From: Agaribacillus aureus | GTDB lineage: Bacteria > Bacteroidota > Bacteroidia > Cytophagales > Cyclobacteriaceae | Assembly: GCA_030442055.1 (NCBI GenBank) | Contig: JAUJEB010000007.1 | Location: forward strand, 310,001-374,000 | DNA: 64,000 bases | Direction of reading: 5' to 3' | Shown: positions 25,305 to 38,200 of the stretch, one piece after another | Numbering within the stretch: position 1 is the stretch's first letter | Layout: every line of letters begins with the position of its first letter | Made by a program: the position numbers and the translations under genes | Notes under the pieces: generated by a model | The model's input: only the letters and a program-made list of their open reading frames with translations | Told to the model about the DNA's origin: nothing | The model's database searches: none

Positions 25305-28268
25305 TTACATTTTTTTTTGCATGGCTTTCCACAGTATTTCTACCGGGTGCAACGCCTTTTTTTGGGTGCCATCCATGATCTGATGGCGGCAACTTGTACC
25401 CGGAGCAGCTATTATGACATCGTCAGGTTGCTTCCTTACAGTCGGGAACAATACCAACTCCCCAATATTCATAGATAGCTCATAATGTTCCTTTTCATAA
25501 CCAAAAGAACCAGCCATCCCACAACAGCCCGAAGGGATCAGGTGTACTGTAAAATTGGCCGGCAAGGATAGCATTTTCTTGGTAGGTGTCAATGACGACA
25601 GCGCCTTTTGGTGACAATGACCATGAAGTTTTATCAGTTGCTCATCCTGTGTAAACTGATCTTTGGTTATGTTGCCTTTATCAATTTCCCGGGCGATGAA
25701 CTCATCAATTAAAAAAGTATTTCCAGCAATAAATTCCGCCGCGCTGATATTTTCCTTATCCACCAGATCCGGATATTCATCTCTAAGCATCAAAATGGCG
25801 GAGGGCTCAATGCCTATTAACGGAGCTGCGTCGCTTATTTTATCTTTCAATTGCCGGACGTTTTTGATCGCCAGCTTACGCGCCTGTTTAAGCATTCCCT
25901 TTGACATGTAGGTACGACCGCTTTCATCATGCTCATGCAATTGTACGTCGTAGCCCAAGCCTGTTAGCAATTTGATACATTGAATACCGATTTCGGTATC
26001 ATTAAGGTTGGTAAATTCATCGCAAAACAGATTAACTACTCCTTTTGATTTCGCAACAGGGGCTAAGCCGAAATTGTGTTTCCTGTTATGGCGATACCAT
26101 TTGCGCAAGGTAGTATGATGCAATAGTGGCAAAGGCCTTTCTCCGGCAAAACCCATCACAGACTTGATCATCGATGAAAAAAGCTTATTCCTGGCAAAGA
26201 AGTTAAAACCCCACGGAATTATAGAACCCATCTGATAAGCCTTGTTAAAGTTTCCGATCATCCTGGTACGAAACGGAATTCCCCTGGATTCATAGTATTG
26301 AAAACTTGCTTCGGCTTTTAATTTGGCCACGTCTACATTTGATGGGCACTCGGACTTACAACCTTTACACGATAAACACAAATCCATTACCTCCCTGATC
26401 TCCTCACTGTCAAAAGGGTTATCTTCCTTCATGTAGGTAATGGCTTCCCTGATGATATTGGCCCTGGCCCGGGTAGTGTCCTTTTCATTTCGTGTGACCA
26501 TATAACTCGGACACATCGTACCACCGGTGAGCACACTTTTTCGGCAATCACCAGACCCGTTGCATTGCTCAGCAGCCCGAAGGAGGCCCTGATTGGCATC
26601 AAAGTTAAGCAAGGTTTTCAATTCCGGGTATTTGTGCTCCGGCTGGTACCGTAGCTTTTCATTCATGGACGGCGTATCCACAATTTTACCAGGATTGAAA
26701 ATGTTGTGAGGATCCCATATGCGCTTTACGCTTTCCAGTAGTGCATAACTTTCAGGACCTACCATATATTTGATAAACTCACCTCTCAAACGCCCGTCAC
26801 CGTGCTCCCCGCTTAGGGATCCGTTATATTTCTTAACCAGCGCCGCTATCTCCTCGGCTATAACTCTGAAAAGCTGATTGCCCTTGGCTGTTTTAAGGTT
26901 AATAATAGGCCTTAGGTGTAACTCCCCCGAGCCGGCATGGGCATAGTGTACACTATATAAATCATGTTTCTTTAAAATCTCATTAAAATCCCTGATATAA
27001 TCCGGTAAATCTTCAACAGCAACCGCGGTGTCTTCGATAACCGGAACCGCCTTGGCATCGCCCGGGATGTTGGATAACAATCCAAGACCGGCTTTGCGCA
27101 GGTTCCATACCTTTTTAACATCATCACCGGTCAGCAATGGAAAATGATAACCCAGCTTTTGATTTTTTAAGTCCTGAATCAAGGCCGCCGCCTTTTGATC
27201 CACCTCGTCGCTAGCCTGCCCGGTTAATTCTACCACCAATATAGCCTGAGGATCGCCATCTACAAAGAAGCGATTTTGTCGTTGTTCAATATTCTTTTTA
27301 GTACACTCTAAAATATAGTGATCCATTAATTCGCATGCAGATGGATTATATTTTAAAGCAGTTAAATTGGCACGTAGCGATTCATCTATGGAATCAAAAT
27401 GCACACACAATAAACCCTTATACTTTGGTGGCAAGGGATCCACATGTAATTTGATTTCAGTAATAAAGGCGAGGGTTCCCTCAGAACCGGCAATTAACTT
27501 ACAAAAATTAAAGGGTTCGGTGCCTCCATCAAATGGTTCGGCGTGCAATAACAGATCCAGGGCGTAGCCTGTATTTCTGCGAGGAATGGATGGCTTTGGA
27601 AAAGTGTCGCGAATCAATTTTTGATTTTCCGGTTTATACAGCATTTCCGAAATTTGCTGGTAAATCTGTTGTTCCAATTTACCGACTGTACCAATTCCTT
27701 CACATTTATCTTTAAATTCCTCTTTTGTCAAAGGGGCTATCTTAATTTCAGATCCATCAGCCAACAACGCTTCGACCTCCATCAGATGATCTCTGGTGCT
27801 ACCGTAGACCACGGAATTTGAACCACAGGAATTGTTTCCCACCATGCCCCCGATCATGGCGCGGTTGGCAGTTGATGTTTCCGGTCCGAAAAATAACCCA
27901 TGGTCTTTCAGGAAGAAGTTAAGCTCATCCCTAATCACGCCGGGTTGAACACGCACCCAGCTTTCTTCCTTATTTAATTCCAGGATTTTGGTAAAGTGCT
28001 TGGAGACGTCTACAATAATACCTGACCCTACCACTTGCCCTGCCAGTGAAGTACCGGCCGTCCTTGGGATCAAAGATGTATCGTGTTCCGATGCAAAATT
28101 TATTAACTTCTTTATATCGGCGGTGGATTTTGGTAAAGCAACGGCGGTAGGCACCTCCCGGTAAGCAGAGGCATCGGTTGCATAAAGGGTACGCATTACC
28201 TTATCTACGTGCAATGTACCCTCGAAATCTTTGGCCAGTCCTTCTATCTGTTCATTCAAATCTTGCAT
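25305..28268 (-). CDS. FAD-linked oxidase fused to Fe-S domain (glycolate/D-lactate dehydrogenase type)
   Basis: A 987-residue fusion of a GlcD/Dld-type flavoprotein and a GlpC-type iron-sulfur unit. Residues about 45-200 hold the PCMH-type FAD domain (IPRTAGTSLAGQVVG, GMVGNNSCGSNSVVYG), then the FAD-oxidase C domain (GSGELHLRPIINL, SGEHGDGRLRGEFI). Around 565-655 two cysteine clusters occur (CNGSGDCRKS...MCPSY and CLSCKGCKSECPSN), and near 914 a CCG motif (SGCCGMAGSFGYEKEHYE). It likely oxidises a 2-hydroxy acid such as D-lactate or glycolate at the membrane and passes electrons to quinone. A DUF6483-like gene precedes it by 82 bases. Confidence 0.9.
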   Translation of the reverse strand: MQDLNEQIEGLAKDFEGTLHVDKVMRTLYATDASAYREVPTAVALPKSTADIKKLINFASEHDTSLIPRTAGTSLAGQVVGSGIIVDVSKHFTKILELNKEESWVRVQPGVIRDELNFFLKDHGLFFGPETSTANRAMIGGMVGNNSCGSNSVVYGSTRDHLMEVEALLADGSEIKIAPLTKEEFKDKCEGIGTVGKLEQQIYQQISEMLYKPENQKLIRDTFPKPSIPRRNTGYALDLLLHAEPFDGGTEPFNFCKLIAGSEGTLAFITEIKLHVDPLPPKYKGLLCVHFDSIDESLRANLTALKYNPSACELMDHYILECTKKNIEQRQNRFFVDGDPQAILVVELTGQASDEVDQKAAALIQDLKNQKLGYHFPLLTGDDVKKVWNLRKAGLGLLSNIPGDAKAVPVIEDTAVAVEDLPDYIRDFNEILKKHDLYSVHYAHAGSGELHLRPIINLKTAKGNQLFRVIAEEIAALVKKYNGSLSGEHGDGRLRGEFIKYMVGPESYALLESVKRIWDPHNIFNPGKIVDTPSMNEKLRYQPEHKYPELKTLLNFDANQGLLRAAEQCNGSGDCRKSVLTGGTMCPSYMVTRNEKDTTRARANIIREAITYMKEDNPFDSEEIREVMDLCLSCKGCKSECPSNVDVAKLKAEASFQYYESRGIPFRTRMIGNFNKAYQMGSIIPWGFNFFARNKLFSSMIKSVMGFAGERPLPLLHHTTLRKWYRHNRKHNFGLAPVAKSKGVVNLFCDEFTNLNDTEIGIQCIKLLTGLGYDVQLHEHDESGRTYMSKGMLKQARKLAIKNVRQLKDKISDAAPLIGIEPSAILMLRDEYPDLVDKENISAAEFIAGNTFLIDEFIAREIDKGNITKDQFTQDEQLIKLHGHCHQKALSSLTPTKKMLSLPANFTVHLIPSGCCGMAGSFGYEKEHYELSMNIGELVLFPTVRKQPDDVIIAAPGTSCRHQIMDGTQKKALHPVEILWKAMQKKM

Positions 28269-28350
28269 AACAGCATCTTAATTGACAGCCAAAATTAAGA
28301 TATGAATTTTAGTTAACCTTGACAGTTAGGAAAAATTTTATTCAGTGTGT

Positions 28351-28773
28351 CTAATTAATCCCTGCGAGTTTCTTTTGCAAACGATCGATCAGAGTCTTTC
28401 TGGCCAGTGAAAAGGTCTGGTCATGATCCTGAACATAATTCAACAAATAAAGCGCCTTTTGCCCTCTTGAAAAAAACAAATCTGACGCGCTATCATTGCC
28501 ATATAAGTAGGCCTCTTCCATGAGAAGTTCACCTACCTTTTCCAGTGATGGCAGATCCATATTTTTCTTTTTCAGTAAATAATCCAAAAGCTCCTGGGAA
28601 GACATGGCCTTGACAGATTTTAAATCCAAATCAAGAATGTCTTTGTAGCTGTCTTCAATAAGGGACAGCGCAGATTCATGATCATTACTTTCTTTAAATC
28701 CCATTAGCCTCGCCAATACTATTGCCAGCTGGCGAAATTGCCGCATCATATAATCCCGTTCTCTGATTTCCAT
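28351..28773 (-). CDS. DUF6483-like protein
   Basis: A 140-residue helical protein starting at ATG 28773 (MEIRERDYMMRQFRQLAIVLARLMGFK). The 14 residues that could be read upstream show no match and no ribosome binding site. The opening helix with its D-x-M-M-R-Q-x-x-Q-L pattern resembles the DUF6483 family, found in several bacterial groups and of unknown function. The remainder consists of helices with an acidic centre. It lies 82 bases upstream of the FAD/Fe-S oxidoreductase on the same strand and may be cotranscribed with it. Confidence 0.65.
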   Translation of the reverse strand: MEIRERDYMMRQFRQLAIVLARLMGFKESNDHESALSLIEDSYKDILDLDLKSVKAMSSQELLDYLLKKKNMDLPSLEKVGELLMEEAYLYGNDSASDLFFSRGQKALYLLNYVQDHDQTFSLARKTLIDRLQKKLAGIN

Positions 28774-29250
28774 ATGAATTATCCAATTATTAAATATTGA
28801 ATTTACAAAAATCAATACTATATAGAAAATGGCATTATCGGAATGCCGTTATCCACTCAAATACCTAAGTATTTATAGTTATACCGTTATTGGGGTCCTG
28901 AGAAGTTTTGATTGTTAAAGAAGTTATATCACCTGTATGCATTTTTGTCAAATTCTTAGAATATTGGTTAAGTACAATTAAATATTCTTTTAAGATAATT
29001 TATAGTGAGTATATTTTACTATTTCGACTTTTTGGGGTAGAAAAAAAATAGCTAAAACTTGAATTTGACGCTGCATTATTACATTCTTCTTACCAGCCCA
29101 ATTCTGCCCAAAAAGCTTGATTATGGCCATTTTTAGCCATATTTACTTTGTAAATCTACAAATTCAGGTGCATGATGTTTTCACCACTCTTTTGTTTAAG
29201 AAAAAGTTGATGCGGTAGTAAAAAATTAGTTTAAAAAAAGGGAGTTCGGT
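28774..29250. other. Upstream region of the giant gene
   Basis: This AT-rich 477-base region divides the DUF6483-like gene from the divergent giant gene. It holds the inverted repeat ATTTAC-TTT-GTAAAT at 29141-29155, within a TTTACTTTG that resembles a -7 element one base short. A Shine-Dalgarno-like GGGAG at 29240-29244 precedes the ATG at 29251 by six bases, which is unusual in this phylum. No coding sequence is seen. Confidence 0.45.
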
Positions 29251-32200
29251 ATGTTAAAAAAAATGGCAGGCTTTAATGCCTTGGTAATTCTTCTCATCTT
29301 TCAGTCTCACATTGTGTTATCTCAAATCCAGTCCAATGGTACAGGCGGAGGAAATTGGAATAGTGGCGCTACATGGCAAGGCGGTATAGCACCGGTTTCA
29401 GGGGATAATGTAATTATTCTTAGCGGTGATGTAGTTACTTTAAACGTAAGCAGGGACATTCAAAATTTAACAATCAACAGCGGTGGTGCCCTAAATCAGA
29501 ATGATAACCGTGTTCTAACGTTGACGGGAAACCTGACCAATAATGGCACCTTCACCAGTAATGAAAACAACGGCAACCGGGATGTGATCCTGATGACGGG
29601 TGTTGGAAGTACATTGGATGGCACGGGAATCTTTGATATGGACGACGACGGAACGCTGGAGTTCCAGTCTGCTGTGACTATACTTTCCAGCGCCAATCTC
29701 ACCTTTACGGGTACACAGGAACCCCAGGTCAGGATCGACAATAACGTAACGATCACCAACAATGGTACTGTTACTATCGCTGAGGACCTTGTAGGGGGAA
29801 ATGGCAATTCGACCTGGATCAATGCGGCCAATGCCACTTTAAACGTAGGAGATGATTTGTTAACTACCGGTATTCTAACCGCCAGCGCAAATGGCAATAC
29901 AGTAAATTATAACGGAACTTCAGATGACAATATCAAAACTCCCACCAGCAGCGAGTATTGGAACTTAATAGTATCGGGAACCCAGATTAAAACTGTACAA
30001 GCTCCTTTAACCATCAAAAACGATATTTCTATCTCCAGTACCTTAAACCCAAACGGCCACAACCTGACTGTTGAAGGTAATTGGTTAAATACAGGAAGTT
30101 TTCAGGAAGGCACTGTTACGGTAACTTTCAATGGAACTGGGGCCCAGTCAATTACCAATGCCACCGATGAGATATTCGGTGACTTAACGATAAATAAATC
30201 CAATGCCACTCTAACTATAAATGCCAATGTACAGGTTACAGGTACCCTCGATATTAGCAATTGTATCATCGATATGGGTTCCAATACGCTGACATTAGGT
30301 TCTTCCACGGCAGCTACCGGTACCCTTAACAGTTCTACTGCCACTATTATCGGGAAATTTGAAAGATGGATCAACGCTACTGGGGTAGCGACTTTGTTTC
30401 CTTTGGGTACCAGCTCCAATTACAATCCTCTTCAAATCACATTTAACAACCTGACCGGTGGTTCACTGATCGGGGAGTTTGTTCCCTCCAACCCGGGCAG
30501 CATCAACAATCCCCCACTGGATGATGGTGGAGTCAACATCAACAACACTTACCTGGAAGGGTATTGGACACTCAGCCGGGCCAACTCGCTGACATCCTCT
30601 GATTACGATCTGAGCCTTAATGGTAACGGATTTAACAGCTTTACGGTCACCGATAATACCAGGGTTCTGGCCAGGACCAGCGCCGCCAGCGACTGGCAAT
30701 TGGATGGGAGTCATGTAAGTGCCGGGTTCAGTTTTCCTGTAGCAAGAAGGGACAACATGAGTGTATTATCCGGCGAATATACCCTGGCAGAAAATAACAG
30801 CTGCTCATTTCCAACCACCTCAGCGGTTTCTGGCACACCGGATGTTTGTATCAATACAACAGGCGAAGTTTATACGGCAAGCGGCACCACAGGTTCTACT
30901 TTCTCATGGGAAGTTATCGGGGGAACGATTGTAGGCGGTTCGGGAACCGGAACGGTATTAGACCCCAGCATACGAAGTGGGGTCAACCTCACCAATGTAA
31001 CCGTAGATTGGGGAGGCTCCGGTGGCACTGGAGAAGTAAAAGTTACCGAAGATAACAGTGCTGTTGGCGGCTGTGGAGCCGGGGAAGCGAAAACATTAGA
31101 CATTATAATTCATCCTGTGGCAACCTCTGCTATTACGGGGATTTCATCTGTTCCAGCGGGTCAGACCGGCGTCACTTACTCGGTTACTAATACTTCAGGT
31201 TATACTTATACCTGGTCAGTTACCGGAGGCCCTGGTAATGCCATTGTGTCCGGGCAAAACACCAACACATTGACTGTTGATTGGGGTACGACCACGGGTG
31301 ATTTCACCTTATCGGTTGTTGGCAGCGAAGCGAGCGCCTGCAGCCCTTCTCAACAGGCAGCGCAGGTGGACCTGCTTGTGAGTGTGGTGGATGTGATCGA
31401 AAGTAATGGTACAGGTGGAGGAAATTGGAATAATGCAGCGACATGGGCCGGAGGTATCATTCCGACAGCGGGGAATAACGTAAGAATACAGATCGGCGAT
31501 CTGGTGACGCTAAACGTTAGCTCAACTGTTAACAATTTTGAGATCGAAAGCGGTGGTACACTGTCTCAAAATGATAACCGAGTATTGACATTGACCGGCA
31601 ACCTGATCAACAATGGTACTTTCACCAGTAATGAAAATAATGGAAACAGAGATGTGATCCTGATGACCGGTACTGGAAGTACACTTGATGGAACGGGAAC
31701 CTTCGACATGGACGACGATGGAACACTGGAGTTCCAAACTTCGGTGACTATCCTATCGAGTGCCAACCTCACCTTTACGGGTACACAGGAGCCGCAGGTC
31801 AGGGTTGACGATGACGTGATTGTCACCAACAATGGCACTGTGACCATTACCCAGGATCTGATTGGAGGGAATGGTAATTCAACGTGGATCAATGGGGCCA
31901 ATTCCACTTTGACTATAGGCGATGACCTGCTAGCTACGGGTGTTCTTATCGCCAATGCCAGTGGCAATACTGTAAATTACAATGGTGATACCAACGACAA
32001 TATCAAAACCCCTGCGGGCAATGAGTTCTGGAATTTAGGAATAGTGGGGACGCAGATCATGACAGCTCAGGCTAATTTAACGATGCTGGGCAATTTGACT
32101 ATTGTAAGTACTTTCAACCCGAATGGTAACACGGTCATCGTTGGAGGTGACTGGATCAACTCGGGCAGTTTCCAGGAAGGAACCTCTACAGTGATCTTTA

Positions 32201-35200
32201 ATGGCACTGCCGGTCAGAACCTTACCAGTACCACTGATGAGATATTCAACAATCTGACGGTAGCCAAAAATGGGACGACTTTAACATTAGGTAACAACGT
32301 TCAGGTCGTCGCCACATTGGATATAGACAACTGTTTTATCAATACCAGTTCTAATACGCTGACATTGGGTTCTTCCACAGCAGCGACCGGAACTCTCAAC
32401 AGCGCTACAGCCACCATTATCGGAAAATTTGAAAGATGGATTAACGCCACGGGTGTGGCGACTTTATTCCCTTTGGGTACCAGCTCCAATTACAATCCTC
32501 TCCAAATCACATTTAACAACCTGACCGGAGGTTCGCTGATCGGGGAGTTTGTTCCGTCCAACCCGGGTGGCATCAACAATCCCCCACTGGATGATGGTGG
32601 AGTGAATATAAACAACACTTACCTGGAAGGGTATTGGACACTCAGCCGGGCCAACTCGCTGACGTCCTCTGATTATAACCTGAGTCTTAACGGTAACGGA
32701 TTTAACAGCTTCACCGTCACCGATAATACCAGGGTTCTGGCCAGGACCAGTGCTGCCAGCGACTGGCAATTAGATGGGAGTCATGTAAGTGCCGGGTTCA
32801 GTTTTCCTGTAGCAAGAAGAAACAACATGAGTGTGTTATCCGCTGAATATACCCTGGCAGAAAATAACAGCTGCTCATTTCCAACTACTTCGGCGGTTTC
32901 AGGTACACTGGATGTTTGTATCAATACAACCGGCGAAGTTTATACCGTAAGCGGCACCACAGGTTCTACCTTCTCATGGGAAGTTATCGGTGGCACTATT
33001 GTAGGTGGTTCGGGAACCGGAACGGCATTAGACCCGAGCATACGAAGTGGGGTCAACCTCACCAACGTAACAGTAGACTGGGGAAGTTCCGGGGGCACTG
33101 GAGAAGTAAAAGTTACCGAAGATAACAGTGCTGTTGGCGGCTGTGGAGCCGGGGAAGCGAAAACGTTGGACATTACAATTCATCCTTTGGCGACCTCTGC
33201 TATTACAGGGATTTCATCTGTTCCAGCGGGTCAGACCGGCGTCACTTACTCGGTTACCAATACTTCAGGTTATACTTATACCTGGTCTGTTACCGGAGGT
33301 CCTGGTAATGCCATTGTGTCCGGGCAAAACACCAACACAGTGACTGTTGACTGGGGTACGACCACAGGTGATTTCACCTTATCGGTTGTTGGCAGCGAAG
33401 CGAGCGCCTGTAGCCCTTCTCAACAGGCAGCGCAGGTGGACCTGATTGTGAGCGTGGTAGATGTGATCGAAAGTAATGGTACAGGTGGAGGAAATTGGAA
33501 TAATGCAGCGACATGGGCCGGAGGTATCATTCCGACAGCGGGGAATAACGTAAGAATACAGACTGGCGATCTGGTGACGCTAAACGTTAGCTCAACTGTT
33601 AACAATTTTGAAATTGAAAGTGGCGCTACGCTGCTTCAAAATGATAACCGTGTATTGACATTGACGGGAAACCTGATCAACAATGGTACTTTCACCAGTA
33701 ATGAAAATAATGGAAACAGAGATGTGATCCTGATGACGGGTACCGGAAGCACACTTGATGGAACGGGAACCTTTGATATGGATGACGACGGAACACTGGA
33801 GTTCCAAACTTCGGTGACTATCCTATCGAGCGCCAACCTCACCTTTACGGGTACACAGGAGCCGCAGGTCAGGGTTGACGATGACGTTATTGTTACCAAC
33901 AATGGCACTGTGACCATTACCCAGGACCTGATTGGAGGGAATGGTAATTCAACATGGATCAATGCGGCCAACTCCACTTTGACTATAGGTGATGACCTGC
34001 TAGCTACGGGTGTTCTTATCGCCAATGCCAGTGGCAATACTGTAAATTACAATGGTGATACCAACGATAACATCAAAACCCCTGCGGGCAATGAGTTCTG
34101 GAATTTGGGCATTGTGGGGACACAGATCATGACAGCTCAGGCTAATTTAACGATGCTGGGCAATTTGACTATTTCCAGCACTTTCAATCCAGGTGTTAAC
34201 ACCATCACCGTTGGTGGAGATTGGATCAATACCGGCAGTTTCCAGGAAGGAACCTCTACAGTGATCTTTAACGGCACTGCTGATCAAAACATTACCAGCG
34301 CTTTCGATGAGATCTTCAACAATCTAACTGTAGCCAAGAATGGGACGAATTTAATATTGGGGAACAATGTTCAGGTCGTTGCCACATTGGATATAGATAA
34401 CTGTTTTATTGATGTTCAATCCAATGTGTTGACGCTGGGTTCTGGTATATCACAGCTTGGGACATTAACCAGATCCGCTCCTGCAACCATTATCGGAAAA
34501 TTTGAAAGATGGGTCAATACTGGGAATCAAAACAATTTATTGTTTCCGATGGGAACAGGGACCAATTACAATCCGTTGGTAGTTACATTTAATAACCTGA
34601 ATGCAGGCTCGTTAACCGCCGAATTTATTCTTGAGAATCCGGGAACATTAAATAGTCCTCCTTTGGAAGACAACAGTTTTGACTTAAACAATACTTATAC
34701 GGAAGGATATTGGTCACTTACCAGGGCTAATTCTCTTTCAAGTTCCGATTACGACTTGCAGCTAACCGCCGATGGTTTTACCAGCTTTACACCGTCATCG
34801 GATACAAGAATCGTAACAAGATTAAACAGCAGCAGCAACTGGTCTGTAAACGGTACCCATGATGGAACCGGTTTTGTATCGCCGGTAATCAAAAGAACCA
34901 ATATGACGTTGTTATCCGCTCAATATACTATTGCTGAAAATGACAATTGTAGCTTGCCTACTACCTCCGCTATCACTGGTGACGACAACGTTTGTATCAA
35001 TGAAACGGGAGTTAGTTATTCTGTAACCGGAACGACTGGATCAACCTTCACGTGGGAGGTTACAGGCGGCACCATTCAGGGATCCGGTAGCGGCGTAAAC
35101 CTGACCGGGATCACGGTTGATTGGGGGGCTTCCGGGGGTGTTGGGGAAGTAAGAGTTACTGAAGATAATGCCGCTGTTGGAGGATGTGGTGCAGGTGTTC

Positions 35201-38200
35201 CTGTGACCCGGTCCATTACCATAAATCCTGTTCCTACTTCGGCAATTGCAGGGAGTACGACAGCAATTATAGATCAGACCGGGGTGGCATATAGCGTTAC
35301 GGGTAATGCGGGTTACACCTACGATTGGGACATCACCGGAGGAACTATTACCTCCCCTGTTGACCCGGACAATGATGCGACAGGTATGATCACCGTCACC
35401 TGGGGTAGTACACCTGGAAGTGGCCAGATTTCCGTCGTTGCGACAGAGGGGACGGAGTGTATTACGCCTCAGTCTACGGCCGCTGTCAGTCTTGATGTGA
35501 CACTGCTGGATGTGATCGAAAGTAATGGTACCGGTGGAGGAAATTGGAATAATGCAGCCACATGGGCCGGCGGTATCATCCCGACAGCGGGGAATAACGT
35601 AAGAATACAGACTGGCGATCTGGTGACGCTAAACGTTAGCTCAACTGTTAACAATTTTGAAATTGAAAGTGGCGCTACGCTGCTTCAAAATGATAACCGT
35701 GTATTGACATTGACCGGCAACCTGATCAACAATGGTACTTTCACCAGTAATGAAAATAATGGAAACAGAGATGTGATTCTGATGACCGGTACTGGAAGTA
35801 CACTTGATGGAACGGGAACCTTTGATATGGACGACGATGGAACACTGGAGTTCCAAACTTCGGTGACCATACTTTCCAGCGCCAACCTCACCTTTACGGG
35901 TACACAGGAACCGCAGGTCAGGGTTGACGATGATGTCATTGTCACCAACAATGGCACTGTAACCATTACCCAGGACCTGATTGGAGGGAATGGTAATTCA
36001 ACATGGATCAATGCGGCCAACTCAACTTTGACTATAGGCGATGACCTGCTAGCTACGGGTGTTCTTATCGCCAATGCCAGTGGCAATACTGTAAATTACA
36101 ATGGTGATACCAACGACAATATCAAAACACCGTCGGGCAATGAGTTCTGGAATTTAGGAATAGTGGGAACGCAGATCATGACAGCTCAGGCTAATTTAAC
36201 GATGTTGGGCAATTTGACTATTTCCAGCACTTTCAATCCAGGTGTTAACACCATCACCGTTGGTGGTGACTGGATCAATTCCGGTAGTTTCCAGGAAGGA
36301 ACCTCAACGGTTAACTTCAATGGATCTTCATCTCAGACAATTTCTTCAACTACAGCTGAAGACTTCTTTAATCTTACCATCAATAAAACGGGAGGGACTT
36401 TAACTACCTCTAATCGCCTTACCGTATCTTCTACACTTTCATTAGAGGCCGGGGTTTTAGACATGGGTGCCAACAGAATTACATTAGGAACAAGTACGGC
36501 AAGCTTAGGTACCTTATCCCATACTGCCCCTGCCAGAATTATTGGAGAATTTGAAAGATGGGTCAATACCGGAAATCAAACCGGTCTTGAATTACCGGTG
36601 GGGACTTCCTCCGATTTAAGAGAGGCGGTGTTGACCTTTAATAATCTAACTGCGGGATCCATCGTTGCAACGTTTATTTCTGGCGATCCGGGAAGCAATG
36701 GGTTAAGCCTTGATGACAATGGCACTACCGTATTTAACACGTTTCATGAAGGATATTGGAAATTAACCACTGCTAATGGATTGATAAGTACTGATTATGA
36801 TGCAGACCTAACCGCAGGGGGATTCACCAGTTTTGACATCTCCACTTCACGCGTGCTGACAAGAATTGCTAGCGGCCCCTGGACAGCCGATGGTACCCAT
36901 GTTGCTGCAATTGGAGATGTAGCTAAAAGGACAAATATCACTACTATAAGTTCAGAATTGGCCCTGGGTGATGTAACCAATTGTCCCGTTCCGGCCACCG
37001 CCAGTATCACGGGTGACGTAAGCGTTTGTATCAATGAAAATGCAGTAACTTATACGGCAGTAGGTGGCCTCGCAGGATCCACCTATACCTGGACTGTAAC
37101 CGGAGGAATGGTTGATGGCGGCACTAACACAGGGGTAGGCCTGACCAGTATTAACGTAACCTGGGGTGCTGCCGGCGGCTCGGGGCAGGTAACAGTGGTT
37201 GAAAACAATAATTACGATCCCGTTTTTGGTTGCGGCCCTGGTCCTGCCATAACATTGGATGTTACCATAAACCCTGTGGCTACCTCTGCAATTTCGGGAA
37301 ATACAACAGCAATTATAGATCAGACCGGAGTAACATATAGCGTTACAGGCAATGCGGGTTATACCTACGATTGGGACATCACCGGAGGAACTATTACCGC
37401 TCCTGTTGACCCGGACAATGATGCGACAGGTATGATCACCGTCACCTGGGGTAGTACACCGGGAAGTGGTCAGATTTCCGTCGTTGCTACAGAGGGGACG
37501 GAATGTATTACACCTCAGTCTGCAGCTGCTGTCAGTCTTGACGTGACCCTGCTGGACGTAATTGAAAGTAATGGTACAGATGGAGGAAATTGGAACAATG
37601 CTGCCACATGGGCCGGCGGTATCATTCCGACAGCGGGGAATAACGTAAGAATACAAACTGGCGATCTGGTGACGCTAAACGTTAGCTCAACGGTTAACAA
37701 TTTTGAAATTGAAAGTGGCGCTACGCTGTTTCAAAATGATAACCGTGTACTAACACTGACCGGCAACCTGACCAACAATGGTACTTTTACCAGTAATGAA
37801 AACAATGGTAACAGGGATGTGATCCTGATGACTGGTACCGGAAGTACACTGGATGGTACGGGAACTTTTGACATGGATGATGATGGAACACTGGAATTCC
37901 AGACAGCTGTGACCATCCTATCCAGTGCCAATCTCACCTTTATGGGCACACAGGAACCGCAGGTCAGGGTTGACGACGATGTCATTGTCACCAACAATGG
38001 CACTGTGACCATTACCCAGGACCTGATTGGAGGTAATGCCAATTCAACGTGGATCAATGCGGCCAACTCAACTTTGATTATAGGAGATGACCTGCTTGCC
38101 ACTGGGGTTCTTGTTGCTAATGCCAGCGGCAACACTGTAAATTACAATGGTGATACCAACGATAACATCAAAACCCCTGCGGGCAATGAGTTCCGGAATT

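Noticed and set aside
36952-37656. A 234-codon open frame on the minus strand inside the giant gene, and many shorter ones repeated at each unit
   Set aside because: They mirror the coding repeats on the other strand, recur at every unit and have no protein features.
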